DNA of 64,000 nucleotides from Candidatus Methylophosphatis haderslevensis (GCA_016711925.1 JADJSA010000001.1:1-64000); one strand, 5' to 3'. Shown: positions 38,341-47,593, numbered from the stretch's first letter. The notes: a model not told the origin generated them from the letters alone. Program-made: numbers and translations.

Positions 38341-38696
38341 GTTACGTTGACGGATTCGTGATCGCCGTGCCCACGGCCAACAAGCAAGCCTTCATCGAAC
38401 AGGCGCATGAGTTCGACACCGCGCTCAAGCAGTTCGGTGCGCTGCGCATCCTGGAGTGCTGGGGCGACGATGTCCCGGTGGGCAAGCTCACCGATTTCCG
38501 CCGCGCCGTGCAGGCCACGGCAGAAGAGACCGTGGTCTTCAGCTGGGTCGAGTGGCCGGACAAGGCCACGCGCGACTCGGGCTTCGCGCGCATGGAGCAG
38601 CTCATGAGCACCGACCCGCATTTCAAGAACCGACCCATGACCTTCGACGGCAAACGGCTGATCTTCGGCGGCTTCACGCCGGTGGTCGAACTCTGA
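38337..38696 (+). CDS. DUF1428 (YbaA-like) protein
   Basis: 119 residues: YVDGFVIAVPTANKQAFIEQ, ECWGDDVPVGKLTDFRRAVQ, VVFSWVEWPDKATRD, and DPHFKNRPMTFDGKRLIFGG, which are the DUF1428 landmarks. Ferredoxin-like alpha/beta barrel fold; function unknown. ATGA overlap with the repressor. Confidence 0.9.
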   Translation: MSYVDGFVIAVPTANKQAFIEQAHEFDTALKQFGALRILECWGDDVPVGKLTDFRRAVQATAEETVVFSWVEWPDKATRDSGFARMEQLMSTDPHFKNRPMTFDGKRLIFGGFTPVVEL

Positions 38697-38715
38697 CATC
38701 ACCTGGGAGAGCACC

Positions 38716-39519
38716 ATGAGCAATGCTGCAGGCGGCTTCATCTGGTACGAGCTGATGACCGCGGACGCGAACGCGGCCTCGCGCTTCTACGGCGCTGTGG
38801 TTGGCTGGAAGATTGCGGACCGGCCCGATCCGCGCGCGGGCGGGCCCGACTATCGCCAGATCACGCGCGATGACGGCGGCAGCGCCGGCGGGGTGCTGCA
38901 AATCACGCAGGACATGCAGGCGCACGGCGCGCGCCCGGCCTGGGTCGCGTACCTGCACGTGGGCAATGTCGACGCGGCGGTGCAGGCGATCACGGCCGAC
39001 GGCGGCCGCGCACTCATGCCGAAGATGACGCTGCCGGTGGGCGAGATCGCGATGGTCACCGACCCCATGGGCGCGCCCTTCTACGTGATGACACCGGTGC
39101 CGCCGCCCGGCAAGCCCGATGCGGTGAGCGATGTCTTTGACACGGCCAGGCCCCAGCATGTCCGCTGGAACGAATTGCAGAGCCCGGACGTCGCGCGCGC
39201 CAAGGTCTTCTATGCCAAGCACTTCGGCTTCCAGTTCAACGAGTCGATGCCGATGAGTCCGCAGTACGGCGACTATCAGTTCATCGACCATGGTGGCCTG
39301 CGCGTCGGCGGCATGATGAAGCAGGTGGACGCGGCCTTGCCGGGTGGCTGGAACTTCTTTTTCGGCGTGCACTCGGCCTCGGCCGCGAAGCGAGCCATCG
39401 AGGCGGCCGGCGGCCACGTTCAGATGGACCTGCACCAGGTGCCCGGCGGCGACTGGGTGGTCATCGCCACCGACCCACAAGGCGCGCGCTTCGGCATCGT
39501 CGGGCCCAAAGGCGAATAG
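38716..39519 (+). CDS. VOC-family protein with two glyoxalase-like domains
   Basis: 267 residues in two repeats: GGFIWYELMTADANAASRFY then YGAVVGWKI, and VRWNELQSPDVARAKVFYAK then HFGFQFNES. Each ends with a metal-ligand-like region (DPMGAPFYVM; DPQGARFGIV). Similar to the glyoxalase/bleomycin-resistance proteins of Streptomyces and Burkholderia. RBS GGGAGAG. Confidence 0.88.
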   Translation: MSNAAGGFIWYELMTADANAASRFYGAVVGWKIADRPDPRAGGPDYRQITRDDGGSAGGVLQITQDMQAHGARPAWVAYLHVGNVDAAVQAITADGGRALMPKMTLPVGEIAMVTDPMGAPFYVMTPVPPPGKPDAVSDVFDTARPQHVRWNELQSPDVARAKVFYAKHFGFQFNESMPMSPQYGDYQFIDHGGLRVGGMMKQVDAALPGGWNFFFGVHSASAAKRAIEAAGGHVQMDLHQVPGGDWVVIATDPQGARFGIVGPKGE

Positions 39520-39535
39520 GGTTCAGGAGGGCATC

Positions 39536-40033
39536 GTGACGCAAACCATCCCGAAGGCGACGATCTGCCTCTGGTTCGACCGCGACGCCGAGGAGGCAGC
39601 GCGCTTCTACGCCGCCACCTTCCCCGACAGCGCGCTGCGCGCCATGCATCGCGCGCCGGCCGACTTTCCGGGCGGCAAGGAGGGCGACCCCCTCGTCGTG
39701 GAGTTCACCGTGCTCGGCATTCCGTGCGTCGGCATCAACGGCGGGCCCGTGCCCTTCCAGCACAACGAGTCGTTCTCCATCCAGGTCGGCACCGTCGATC
39801 AGGCGGAAACCGACCGCTACTGGAACGCCATCGTCGGCAACGGGGGCCAGGAGAGCGCCTGCGGCTGGTGCAAGGACCGCTGGGGCATCTCCTGGCAGAT
39901 CACGCCGTTCGCGCTGACACAGGGACTGGGAGACCCGGACCCGGCGACGCGCAAGCGCGTGTTTCAGGCGATGATGACGATGCGCAAGATCGATATCGCA
40001 GGCATCGCGACTGCGCGAAATGGCGGAGGCTGA
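39536..40033 (+). CDS. VOC/PhnB-like protein (3-demethylubiquinone-MT-like domain)
   Basis: 165 residues, GTG start with AGGAGGG upstream. ICLWFDRDAEEAARFYAATF, FPGGKEGDPLVVEFTVLGIP, NGGPVPFQHNESFSIQV and WCKDRWGISWQITPFAL are characteristic of the PhnB/PF06983 branch. The catalytic function is not known; part of the repressor's operon. Confidence 0.9.
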   Translation: MTQTIPKATICLWFDRDAEEAARFYAATFPDSALRAMHRAPADFPGGKEGDPLVVEFTVLGIPCVGINGGPVPFQHNESFSIQVGTVDQAETDRYWNAIVGNGGQESACGWCKDRWGISWQITPFALTQGLGDPDPATRKRVFQAMMTMRKIDIAGIATARNGGG

Positions 40034-40868
40034 AACGAGTCGCGGGCTGAGCGGCTTGCCTCACCTGGCTCCTCAGTCCAAGGCCTCGTCCTCGGACGCG
40101 CGAATGAATCGTGCGAGACGAATCGCGGACACGCTCTCGGCTTCGGCATGCCGGTCCATGGGTCCAGATACGAGCTGCCGATGCGGCCAAGGCGCGGCAC
40201 TGTCATTCAACCGAAGGGGGTAGCAGCTGGCCAGGCCGCCAGCGAATGATGGCCCACTGGGTTGCCCCATAGCTGCCCGTCGTGAGCGTCCGCCTCTGGC
40301 CGGCTGCCGGAGATCACGAACGGCTGCTTCGTAGAAACGAAACACGCGAAAACTGTAGCTGAGCGTCTGACCGCTTTGGAGCAACGTGACGGGCAGGTAT
40401 GGGTCGCCTGCGGCCAACGAGGAATTGCACGTCATATGGCGGCTTTACGATGCTAAACGGCCGTTGGCATGGCGCGGAGCTTCAATTCGTCGCATTGACG
40501 CTGTTGTCAGTATTCTTCGCACCAATCTCGCCGTCAGGGCATGGCGAATCCGCAAGCTTTCGCGTACCTCTCGAGTGGGCGCAAACAATCAGATTGGCCG
40601 ATTCATCAAGGCACGTCGCTCGACGACCTGGGCGCATTGGTTGAAGGGTGGGGCACTTGGCACCATCCGTTCATGGTGGGCGTGGCGGGTCGACCACCTG
40701 CCGCCCAGATGACAGTGGACAGAGCGATGGCATAGGCTGATGCCGCCTGATATCATCCGGCGCTTCACAGAGGGCGATTGACTTCAAGGCCCGAACGATT
40801 GACGCGGGATCGGCCGGCCGAATTGGGCGGCTCTGTATCACGCTTGACCAAACAGGGGAGTAGCACCA
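40034..40868. other. Spacer without a supported gene
   Basis: About 830 bases. The short open frames on both strands lack motifs and ribosome sites. GGTTTGGGC-like or IS-end signals were not seen. A -10/-35 pair for the DUF2934 gene should lie at the right end. Confidence 0.4.
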
Positions 40869-41111
40869 ATGAACAACAGCATCACGAAAATGACCCAGGA
40901 CGTGCAGGACCGTATCCGCGACGTGGCTTATCTGATGTGGGAGGCGGCGGGTCACCAGCAGGAATTGGCGATGCAGTACTGGCTGGCCGCCGAAAAGGAC
41001 GTGATGGCCGCGATGGGGACTGCTGTAACGAAACTGGCACCGAAGCAAGAAGCCGCCGATGCCGCCGCCGAAAAGGAGACTGCGTCGCGGACCCCGAAGA
41101 AGGCGAAGTAG
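40869..41111 (+). CDS. DUF2934-family small protein
   Basis: 80 residues: DVQDRIRDVAYLMWEAAGHQ then QELAMQYWLAAEKDVMAAMG, the DUF2934 signature (R-x-x-AY-x-x-WE-x-x-G, W-x-x-AE). The tail is Lys/Ala-rich. ATG follows GGGGAG. Function unknown; members are often stress- or nodulation-island genes. Confidence 0.85.
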   Translation: MNNSITKMTQDVQDRIRDVAYLMWEAAGHQQELAMQYWLAAEKDVMAAMGTAVTKLAPKQEAADAAAEKETASRTPKKAK

Positions 41112-41165
41112 GCCGGCAAGGGCAGCGGTTGCCGTTTTGATGTCGATCGGAGAGAGGTGAGATCC

Positions 41166-41297
41166 ATGGCCAAGTCCAAGGACACGAAGAAGGACCAGAA
41201 GAAAGCGCCCCTGAAGACGGCCAAAGAGAAGAAGCAGGCCAAGCGCGACAAGCAGACCCATCCGTCACCTATCCACACGAAGACGGCCGGCAGTTGA
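41166..41297 (+). CDS. Small lysine-rich basic protein
   Basis: 43 residues: MAKSKDTKKDQKKAPLKTAK and onward, with about one third Lys. GAGAGGTGAGATCC precedes the ATG. It follows the DUF2934 gene at 54 bases. It resembles the small basic proteins often found near such genes, which may bind nucleic acid; function unknown. Confidence 0.55.
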   Translation: MAKSKDTKKDQKKAPLKTAKEKKQAKRDKQTHPSPIHTKTAGS

Positions 41298-41516
41298 GGG
41301 TGCGGGTGGCTGATTGGCCATCCGGCGCGGGCAGCGCGGTTTGAAACTGGCCGTGGCATTGCGCGGACGGTCGTATCGACCAAGGCAGTCGCAAGAGCGG
41401 ATGTGGCTTCGGCACGTTGCGCTGGCGACCAGCCGTCGCATGCGCGATGAACGGGTGGGACTTTGCAAAGCCGCGGTGTCGGCCTACCTCGCCGACGCTG
41501 GCGTCGAGCCGGCGCG

Positions 41517-42185
41517 TCAGATCGTCTCGGCGTGCTCGTGCAGGATGACCTTGCCGCCGGTTTCCTCGATCAGGCCGTGCACGTTCAGATCCTTCATGAC
41601 GCGGCTGACCATTTCGCGCGACGCACCGATCATCTTGGCGATGTCCTGCTTGGAGATCTTCCGGGTCACCACCTTCTGGCCACCGACATCCTCTGCCATG
41701 TCCAGCAGCAGACGCGCCACCCGGCCATAGACATCGAGCAGCGCCAGACTTTCGATCTGGCGATCGGCTTGGCGCAGGCGTTGTACCAGGTTGCGCGTGA
41801 TCTGCAGCGCGACCTCGGCATTGTCCAGCATCACGCGCTTGAAATCGCCCTTGGACATCACCACCAGATTGGCCGATGAGACGGCCAGCACCGTGGCCGA
41901 GCGCACATCTTCGTCGAGCACGCCCATTTCGCCTAACACTTCCCCAGGCCCGATCATCGTGAGGATGACTTCACGGCCGTCCTCGTCGCTGACCAGCACC
42001 TTCAGATTGCCGGAGAGCACGAAATAGATGTAATCGGTCCGGTCGCCCGCGTGCAGAACGATCGCGCCGCGGGCGACGTTGCGCAGGATCGCACAACGCG
42101 AAACGGGTTCCAGGCGCTCATCCGACAGGTTCTGGAACAGGTGGAACGACTTGAGCGCTGCGAGCGAAACCGGACGATTCGACGT
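41517..42185 (-). CDS. Crp/Fnr-family regulator with an ACG where the start should be
   Basis: 222 residues if translation begins at 42185. Cyclic-nucleotide-binding barrel: FHLFQNLSDERLEPV, ARGAIVLHAGDRTDYIYFVL and SGNLKVLVSDEDGREVILTM; then the Crp winged helix: RKISKQDIAKMIGASREMVS and RVMKDLNVHGLIEE. There is no in-frame ATG, GTG or TTG before the barrel; the best RBS (AGGAGGGG) is five bases before an ACG codon (ACG TCG AAT CGT). Either an ACG start or a T-to-C change. A shorter GTG start at 42020 would drop much of the barrel. Confidence 0.8.
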   Translation of the reverse strand, partial: TSNRPVSLAALKSFHLFQNLSDERLEPVSRCAILRNVARGAIVLHAGDRTDYIYFVLSGNLKVLVSDEDGREVILTMIGPGEVLGEMGVLDEDVRSATVLAVSSANLVVMSKGDFKRVMLDNAEVALQITRNLVQRLRQADRQIESLALLDVYGRVARLLLDMAEDVGGQKVVTRKISKQDIAKMIGASREMVSRVMKDLNVHGLIEETGGKVILHEHAETI

Positions 42186-42368
42186 CTTCCCCTCCTGAAG
42201 TGATAGCCATCGAGATCAATCCATAACGGCACCGTTTCAGAACCCTGTAACACCGGGTTACCCCACTTTGAACGGGGTCCGGATTCGATTCCCAGCGTAT
42301 GCCCACGCGATTGGACAGGGCCGGTCCAATCCAGGACCGACCCCACCTATCCCGTCAAGCCGCCGACT
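42186..42368. promoter_or_regulatory. Leader with hairpins shared in part with the RNR leader
   Basis: AACCC/GGGTT at 42241-42258 and ACCCC/GGGGT at about 42259-42278 form stem-loops. ACCGGGTTACCCC and GAACGGGGT occur here and again at about 47607-47645 before the ribonucleotide reductase gene, in the same order. Confidence 0.45.
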
Positions 42369-43430
42369 TCAGACCGTCACGAGTTCCTGCCACTCGCTCT
42401 GGTTGAGATCGATCAGCTTGCCCCCGAGCGCCTCGAACTCCGTCGCGCGATCGTAGTCGGGGATCTCCTGCGAGAAGCCGGTGACGGCGTTCACCAGCCC
42501 GTAGCCCGACAACGTCTTCTCCTCGATCAGGTGACGCAGCACACCGGTACGCTCCGCCTCGTTGAACCCGTAGCGATTGCCCAGTACCGCGACCGTCTTC
42601 ACCGGGTCCCCCGCCAGCCGGATACCCAGGGTCTTCTGCAGCTTGTCGCCGATCTGCCGAAAGGTGGCTTCGGACACTGCTGCCTCGACCACATCGCGGA
42701 CCTTCAGGAAGAACGCCCGGTCATCGGCCAACAGCGTATCGTCCTTGAAGACCGACACCGCCTCCTCGCCGGCCTCGACGGTCTTGCCGATATGGGTCTT
42801 GCGCATCGAGCGGTCGCTGGCGATCAGCCCGTTGCGGCAAACCAGCCGATAGATCAGCGGCTGGACCGCGAGGCTCCCGCAACCGACCTCGGAGTTCGAT
42901 ACGACCACGCCCGCCTGGATGACGTCACCCGGCGCCACTTCGTATTCCACGGCTGGTGTCACAACCTTCAGGTACATCCTCGTGTCGGTCAGTTCCACCG
43001 ACTCGAACCGCGCGCCCGGAAGGCGCTGGAGCACCGGCAGGATGTGTTCGGCCAGATCGAAGTTGTCGAGCCGCCGGTAGCGCGACGAGAGCACCGCCCG
43101 CACTTTGCCATCCAAGGTCCGGATCATCCGGTTCTCGTCCTCGGCACCCAGCCAGGTGTTGATGTTTCGATCGAGCAGGGCCGGTTGCTGTTCGCGCATC
43201 CGTTCAAAGTACGCGAACGGAATCTTGAGCTTCTCCGCCAGCTGACGACGCGCGAGTTCGGTCGTGTCGTAGGTCTGCGGGCCATCGGGCTCCCGAATCA
43301 CCAGCGCGCAGGTCTTCGAGGCGCCGGTCATGCACGTCAAGAGCGAGGACGGGACGATCAGGTCCTTCTTCGAGGCAAGCTGGCGATCGAGTTCGGTGGC
43401 CAGATCAACGAGAGTACGTCCGCTTTTCAT
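42369..43430 (-). CDS. DUF932 (phage/plasmid-like TIGR03299) protein
   Basis: 353 residues. YFERMREQQPALLDRNINTW, VRAVLSSRYRRLDNFDLAEH, VTPAVEYEVAPGDVIQAGVV, SNSEVGCGSLAVQPLIYRLV and CRNGLIASDRSMRKTHIGK match DUF932/DUF945, found in phages, plasmids and ICEs; its function is unknown. Start is the ATG at 43430 (GGAG eight bases before); ORF calling from 43442 uses a TTG. The leader module lies from 43431 to about 43653. Confidence 0.85.
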   Translation of the reverse strand: MKSGRTLVDLATELDRQLASKKDLIVPSSLLTCMTGASKTCALVIREPDGPQTYDTTELARRQLAEKLKIPFAYFERMREQQPALLDRNINTWLGAEDENRMIRTLDGKVRAVLSSRYRRLDNFDLAEHILPVLQRLPGARFESVELTDTRMYLKVVTPAVEYEVAPGDVIQAGVVVSNSEVGCGSLAVQPLIYRLVCRNGLIASDRSMRKTHIGKTVEAGEEAVSVFKDDTLLADDRAFFLKVRDVVEAAVSEATFRQIGDKLQKTLGIRLAGDPVKTVAVLGNRYGFNEAERTGVLRHLIEEKTLSGYGLVNAVTGFSQEIPDYDRATEFEALGGKLIDLNQSEWQELVTV

Positions 43431-43653
43431 GGGAATCTCCAATAAAAAGCGGGGACGCGCCTACCCCGGCGGGGTCGGAACACGTCCCCGCGGGGTCGAA
43501 TGAAGACCGGCAAAACCGGTCTGAACGATGCGCGGCAAAACCGCGCGATGACTTGAGGGCTACCTTGCGGCCGATCGCTCGACCCTGGTACGGCAGCTAC
43601 CAGACAGAAACCTTTGCGCTGACCGCTCGACATCGAGCAGCCACTGCAAAAGG
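43431..43653 (-). promoter_or_regulatory. Hairpin/AAGGTTT/GGTAGCTG leader module A
   Basis: Read on the minus strand, a hairpin (outer arms GCAAAAGG / CCTTTGC bulged, inner GCTCGA/TCGAGC, 43611-43653) is followed by AAAGGTTT, 7 bases, then GGTAGCTGCC (43592-43601). Further down are two tandem hairpins with the same CAAAA (TTTTG) loop: 43505-43521 and 43530-43546, then a GC-rich hairpin region (CCCCGCGGGGACG) before the gene. Confidence 0.6.
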
Positions 43654-43685
43654 CGGGGTGCAGACGACTCTGCACCCCACGAACT

Positions 43686-44693
43686 TCATGCCGCCTTGCG
43701 CGTCCTGATCAGACGTCTTACCCAGACGTCCTCCCAGTCCTCGCCGGCCTGCTTCGGGATATACACATCGACCTGGATCGAAACCCCGCGCCGACGCGCT
43801 TCCTTCTTCACCCGACGGGCCAGCGCATAAGCCGCCGCCTGACCGTCATAGGCCTTGTCGGCATCGTTGTCGCCGTAGATCCCGAGCCGCTTTACCGAAT
43901 CCGGAATCCACAGCTTCTCCAGGTTTCCGCAGCTGAGCGCCGGCCAGACCGGTTTGCCGGTCGCCAGATGCACGGCGAGCGACTTCTCGATACCCTCTGC
44001 CACCGCCAGTTCTTCTGCCACCGGGAACAGCCGTACGGCCGCCCCGTTGATGCCCGAACTGAGCAGCTTCTTCACCTCCGGCAGATCGGCCTTGCGGCCG
44101 TCCTGCAGGTAGGTCCGGTGGAGCGTGACGGCGAGTCCGTCCGGACCTTGCACACACGCCAGCATGGCCGGATACTCCCCGACCTTCTTCGTTCTGGCGC
44201 CTTCCTTGACGAAATATCCCAGAGCCGGATGAAAGCGCAGGACATTGGGGTACTTGTCCATCTTCAGACCGCGATGGGTCAGGTAGCGGTCCACTTCATC
44301 ACCGTCACGGATCGGCTGCGCTTCGTCCCAGATTCGCCGGGCCAGTTTGCGCATCTTCTCCGCCGACGGTGCCGGTGAACCGGCCAGGGCTGCCGCCACC
44401 GGCTTCCCGACGACGGCTTCGACCTGCCTGAAGACCTCCATGAACGACAGCCCGAGGGCCATCTCCACAAGCCGGAACCCATCACCCGGCCCACAACCGC
44501 GGCAGTAGTAATCGCCGTGGCGGTACTTGTCGGTGTACTGAAACCGATCGGTGCCACCACAGCCCGGACACGGCTGGTTCTTCCTGTTGAGCACCGTCGC
44601 CTCGACCCCGATCGATTCCAGGATCGTGCTCCAGCGTCCTTCCGCCCGTGCTTTCACTTCGCTTAGGCGGGCCTCGAAATCGCGCTGTTCCAT
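43686..44693 (-). CDS. P4-type zinc-ribbon/toprim primase
   Basis: 335 residues, ATG at 44693 (GTG at 44702 also possible). The N-terminal zinc ribbon reads NQPCPGCGGTDRFQYTDKYR then HGDYYCRGCGPGDGFRLVEM. The toprim domain is AVAEGIEKSLAVHLATGKPV, WPALSCGNLEKLW and LGIYGDNDADKAYDGQAAAY with the Glu and DxD residues. No helicase domain, so a short primase for element replication. It starts 17 bases after the reductase gene stop, so likely one transcript. Confidence 0.85.
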   Translation of the reverse strand: MEQRDFEARLSEVKARAEGRWSTILESIGVEATVLNRKNQPCPGCGGTDRFQYTDKYRHGDYYCRGCGPGDGFRLVEMALGLSFMEVFRQVEAVVGKPVAAALAGSPAPSAEKMRKLARRIWDEAQPIRDGDEVDRYLTHRGLKMDKYPNVLRFHPALGYFVKEGARTKKVGEYPAMLACVQGPDGLAVTLHRTYLQDGRKADLPEVKKLLSSGINGAAVRLFPVAEELAVAEGIEKSLAVHLATGKPVWPALSCGNLEKLWIPDSVKRLGIYGDNDADKAYDGQAAAYALARRVKKEARRRGVSIQVDVYIPKQAGEDWEDVWVRRLIRTRKAA

Positions 44694-44710
44694 GATGCTC
44701 ACGCGCCTTC

Positions 44711-47593
44711 TCAGCCACAGGTGCCAATGGCACCGCAAACCGAACAGCGCTCACAGCCATCGACCTTGAACACGGCATGCTCCCCGCATTCGGTGCACTT
44801 CGACCCGCTGATCCGATCGGCGAGCGAACCGCCCACCGACCGCTGCGCCGGACGAACCATCGAACCGCCGACCCGTGCGCCACCGTCACCATCGAGCAAT
44901 CCCAGCACCTTGTACCGATGCAGGATCAGTTGGGCGATGTAGGCGATCGTCGACGGATAGTGGGCCTGTTTGCCGTTACCGGGCATCCAGTGCATGAAGT
45001 CCAGCTCGGCCTCGGAATAGTTCAAGAGCTTCCTCAGCTTGAGCCCGATCCACGCCGGGTCATGCACCCACATGTCCACACTCAACAACTTGCACAAGCC
45101 GTCCAGCGCCCGTGGATAGACCCCGGACAACCACACGCTGTAGGGCCGCACCGTGCCATTGGGCAACTGCAGCTCTTTCAGGCCGACAACGAAATCGTCA
45201 CCCGCCCGGTCGTTACGCACATCCCAGGTCCATGACAGCGTGCCTTCCCCCTTTGACTTGGGCTCCTTGCGAAACAGGAGCGAATCCATCAGCGGAGTCG
45301 GTTGCCGACCGAGGTTCGAAAATGCGCACCGTGCTTCGCACCGATACTCGACCAGCGCCGCGAGGTAGGGAACGATTCCATCGAAGCGCTTCACGCTGCC
45401 ATCGGGAAACGCGGCCTCGAATTTCGTGTCGGTCGCCTTGAGCAGCTTGTCCAACTTGAACTTCAACCACGCCAGATCGCCCGAACGCATGTCCATGGAC
45501 AGCATCTTGGCGACGGCACCCAGACCCCGTGGCTGATCGACACCATTGACCCAGGCCTCGAACGGCAAGCCTGAATCATCCTGGCCCACGAACAGGCCCG
45601 CATCGATCAGCCCGGGTACGTCCATCATGTACGTCCAGGCCATGTTGCCGCGCTCGAACACCGGCCGCGACGGATACTGCAAGGTCGCAACCACCTCGGG
45701 TACGGCATCGAGGCGAATCCGGCGATCGGGATCGTCCTGCTCCGGCCATTGCACCGGCACGGCGGCCACCGTCGGTTCCACTGTCAGCACCGCCCCGAGA
45801 ACCGAATTGGGCCGATACGTCGCGATGCCTTTGAGCCCGGCCTTCCACGCTTGCATGTAGAGGCCTTCGAACTGCGCGTACGGGTACTCCTCCGGGACGT
45901 TGACCGTCTTGCTGATCGACGTATCGATGTAAGGCGCCACCGCCGCCACCATGTCCTTGTGCGCCTGTGCCGATATTTCCAGCGCGGTCACGAAGTAGGG
46001 CGGCAGTCGTCCTTCTGCCTCGGGCGATACGACACCCGAGGCCACCAGGTGCCGATACAGGCGCCAGGCGTGATCCTCCACCGCATAGGCCTTGCTGCTG
46101 CCATCGGCCATGCGCTTCTTGCGTGTGTATCTCCACGAGAACGGCGGTTCGATGCCGTTGGACGCGTTGTCGGCGAAGGCCAAGGTGATCGTCCCGGTGG
46201 GCGCGATCGACAGCAGGTGGCTGTTGCGGATGCCGTGCTGGCGAATCTGCGCCTTGATGGGCTCGGGCAAGCGTGCGGCAAAGTGCTCGCCCTCGAGATA
46301 CGCCTCGGCGTCGAAGAGCGGAAAGTACCCCTTCTCCTTGGCCAGTCCCACCGATGCCAGGTAGGCGGTATCGCGCATCACCTCGCCGATCCGGGCGGCC
46401 ATATGACGGGCCGCGGGCTCGTCGTACTTCAGCCGCAGCATGATCAGCGCGTCCCCGAGCCCGAGAAACCCCAGCCCGATCCGCCGTTTGGCAAACGCTT
46501 CGGCCCGCTGCTGCTCGAGCGGCCAGACCGTCCGGTCCAGCACGTTGTCCAGCATCCGCACCGCGACCGTCACGGCTTCACGGAAGCTCTCGAAGTCAAA
46601 CCCGGCCGCCTCGGTAAAGGGCTGACGGACATGCTGCGTCAGGTTGATCGAACCGAGATCGCAGCAGCCGTAGGGCGGCAACGGCTCTTCCGCACACGGG
46701 TTGGTTGCCTCGATCCGCTCGCAGTACCCGAGGTTGTTGTCGCGATTGATGCGATCGACAAACAGGATCCCGGGTTCCGCGTGGTCATAGGTCGACCGCA
46801 TGATCTGATCCCAGAGCTCCGCCGCCTGCACCTCGCGATACACCCACAGCCCGTCTTCGCGCTGAACCGCGCCCGCCGCCTTGAGTTCCTCGGCGGGCTC
46901 GGCCGCGTGCACCAGGCAGAACGGCTGATGCGCCTCGACGGCTTGCATGAACGCATCGGTCACCGCGACCGAAATGTTGAAGTTGGCCAGATCCCCGCCG
47001 TCCTTGGCATGGATGAAGGTCTCGATGTCCGGATGGTCACAACGCAGCACGCCCATCTGTGCACCGCGCCGCGCGCCGGCCGACTCCACCGTCTCGCAGG
47101 AGCGATCGAACACCCGCATGTAGGACACCGGCCCGGAAGCCCGCGACTGCGTGCTCCTCACCCGCGCGCCAGCGGGACGAATGGCGGAGAAGTCGTAGCC
47201 GACCCCGCCTCCACGGCGCATGGTTTCTGCCGCTTCGGCCAGCGCCGTGTAAATACCGGGACGCCCGCCGACGGCTTCGCAGATCGAATCGCCGACCGGC
47301 TGCACGAAGCAGTTGATCAAGGTGGCGGCAAGCTCGGTGCCGGCCGCCGAGCAGATGCGGCCGGCCGGCACGAAGCCGAGGCGGCGTTGGGCATCGAGAA
47401 AGATGTCTGCCCATGCCCTCGAGCGGACCGGCTCGACGGAAGCCAGGGCCAACGCGACGCGACGACGCACGTCGTCGACGGTTCTCTCGTTGCCCTTTGC
47501 ATACTTCTCCCGCAGCACTTCACGGGAGATTTCCTGCTCGGCAAGTGTGCAGGCGACTTCGGGTTGTTGAGAAACGACGTCATTGAGTTTCAT
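44711..47593 (-). CDS. nrdJ: Class II (adenosylcobalamin) ribonucleotide reductase NrdJ
   Basis: 960 residues from the ATG at 47593 (GGAGAC before it). Active-site and binding signatures: LINCFVQPVGDSICEAV (first redox Cys), MRRGGGVGYDFSAIRPAGA, ANFNISVAVTDAF, ATNPCAEEPLPPYGCCDLGS with the thiyl-radical Cys and Glu, NSHLLSIAPTGTITLAFADN and NGIEPPFSWRYTRKKR. C-terminal TSCPD-like repeats follow, and a redox tail CTECGEHAVFKVDGCERCSV then CGAIGTCG. It makes deoxynucleotides without O2 dependence, using B12. On a mobile element it would support replication under anoxia or in a recipient. Confidence 0.9.
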   Translation of the reverse strand: MKLNDVVSQQPEVACTLAEQEISREVLREKYAKGNERTVDDVRRRVALALASVEPVRSRAWADIFLDAQRRLGFVPAGRICSAAGTELAATLINCFVQPVGDSICEAVGGRPGIYTALAEAAETMRRGGGVGYDFSAIRPAGARVRSTQSRASGPVSYMRVFDRSCETVESAGARRGAQMGVLRCDHPDIETFIHAKDGGDLANFNISVAVTDAFMQAVEAHQPFCLVHAAEPAEELKAAGAVQREDGLWVYREVQAAELWDQIMRSTYDHAEPGILFVDRINRDNNLGYCERIEATNPCAEEPLPPYGCCDLGSINLTQHVRQPFTEAAGFDFESFREAVTVAVRMLDNVLDRTVWPLEQQRAEAFAKRRIGLGFLGLGDALIMLRLKYDEPAARHMAARIGEVMRDTAYLASVGLAKEKGYFPLFDAEAYLEGEHFAARLPEPIKAQIRQHGIRNSHLLSIAPTGTITLAFADNASNGIEPPFSWRYTRKKRMADGSSKAYAVEDHAWRLYRHLVASGVVSPEAEGRLPPYFVTALEISAQAHKDMVAAVAPYIDTSISKTVNVPEEYPYAQFEGLYMQAWKAGLKGIATYRPNSVLGAVLTVEPTVAAVPVQWPEQDDPDRRIRLDAVPEVVATLQYPSRPVFERGNMAWTYMMDVPGLIDAGLFVGQDDSGLPFEAWVNGVDQPRGLGAVAKMLSMDMRSGDLAWLKFKLDKLLKATDTKFEAAFPDGSVKRFDGIVPYLAALVEYRCEARCAFSNLGRQPTPLMDSLLFRKEPKSKGEGTLSWTWDVRNDRAGDDFVVGLKELQLPNGTVRPYSVWLSGVYPRALDGLCKLLSVDMWVHDPAWIGLKLRKLLNYSEAELDFMHWMPGNGKQAHYPSTIAYIAQLILHRYKVLGLLDGDGGARVGGSMVRPAQRSVGGSLADRISGSKCTECGEHAVFKVDGCERCSVCGAIGTCG

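Noticed and set aside
42270..42310. GGATTCGATTCCCAGC, like the T-loop of a tRNA
   Set aside because: The stem does not pair properly and no D or anticodon arm precedes it.
43639..43645. GCCACTG resembling a cobalamin-riboswitch box near B12-dependent nrdJ
   Set aside because: It is on the plus strand, opposite to the transcripts, and no surrounding riboswitch structure is present. No B12 box was seen in the nrdJ or mutase leaders.
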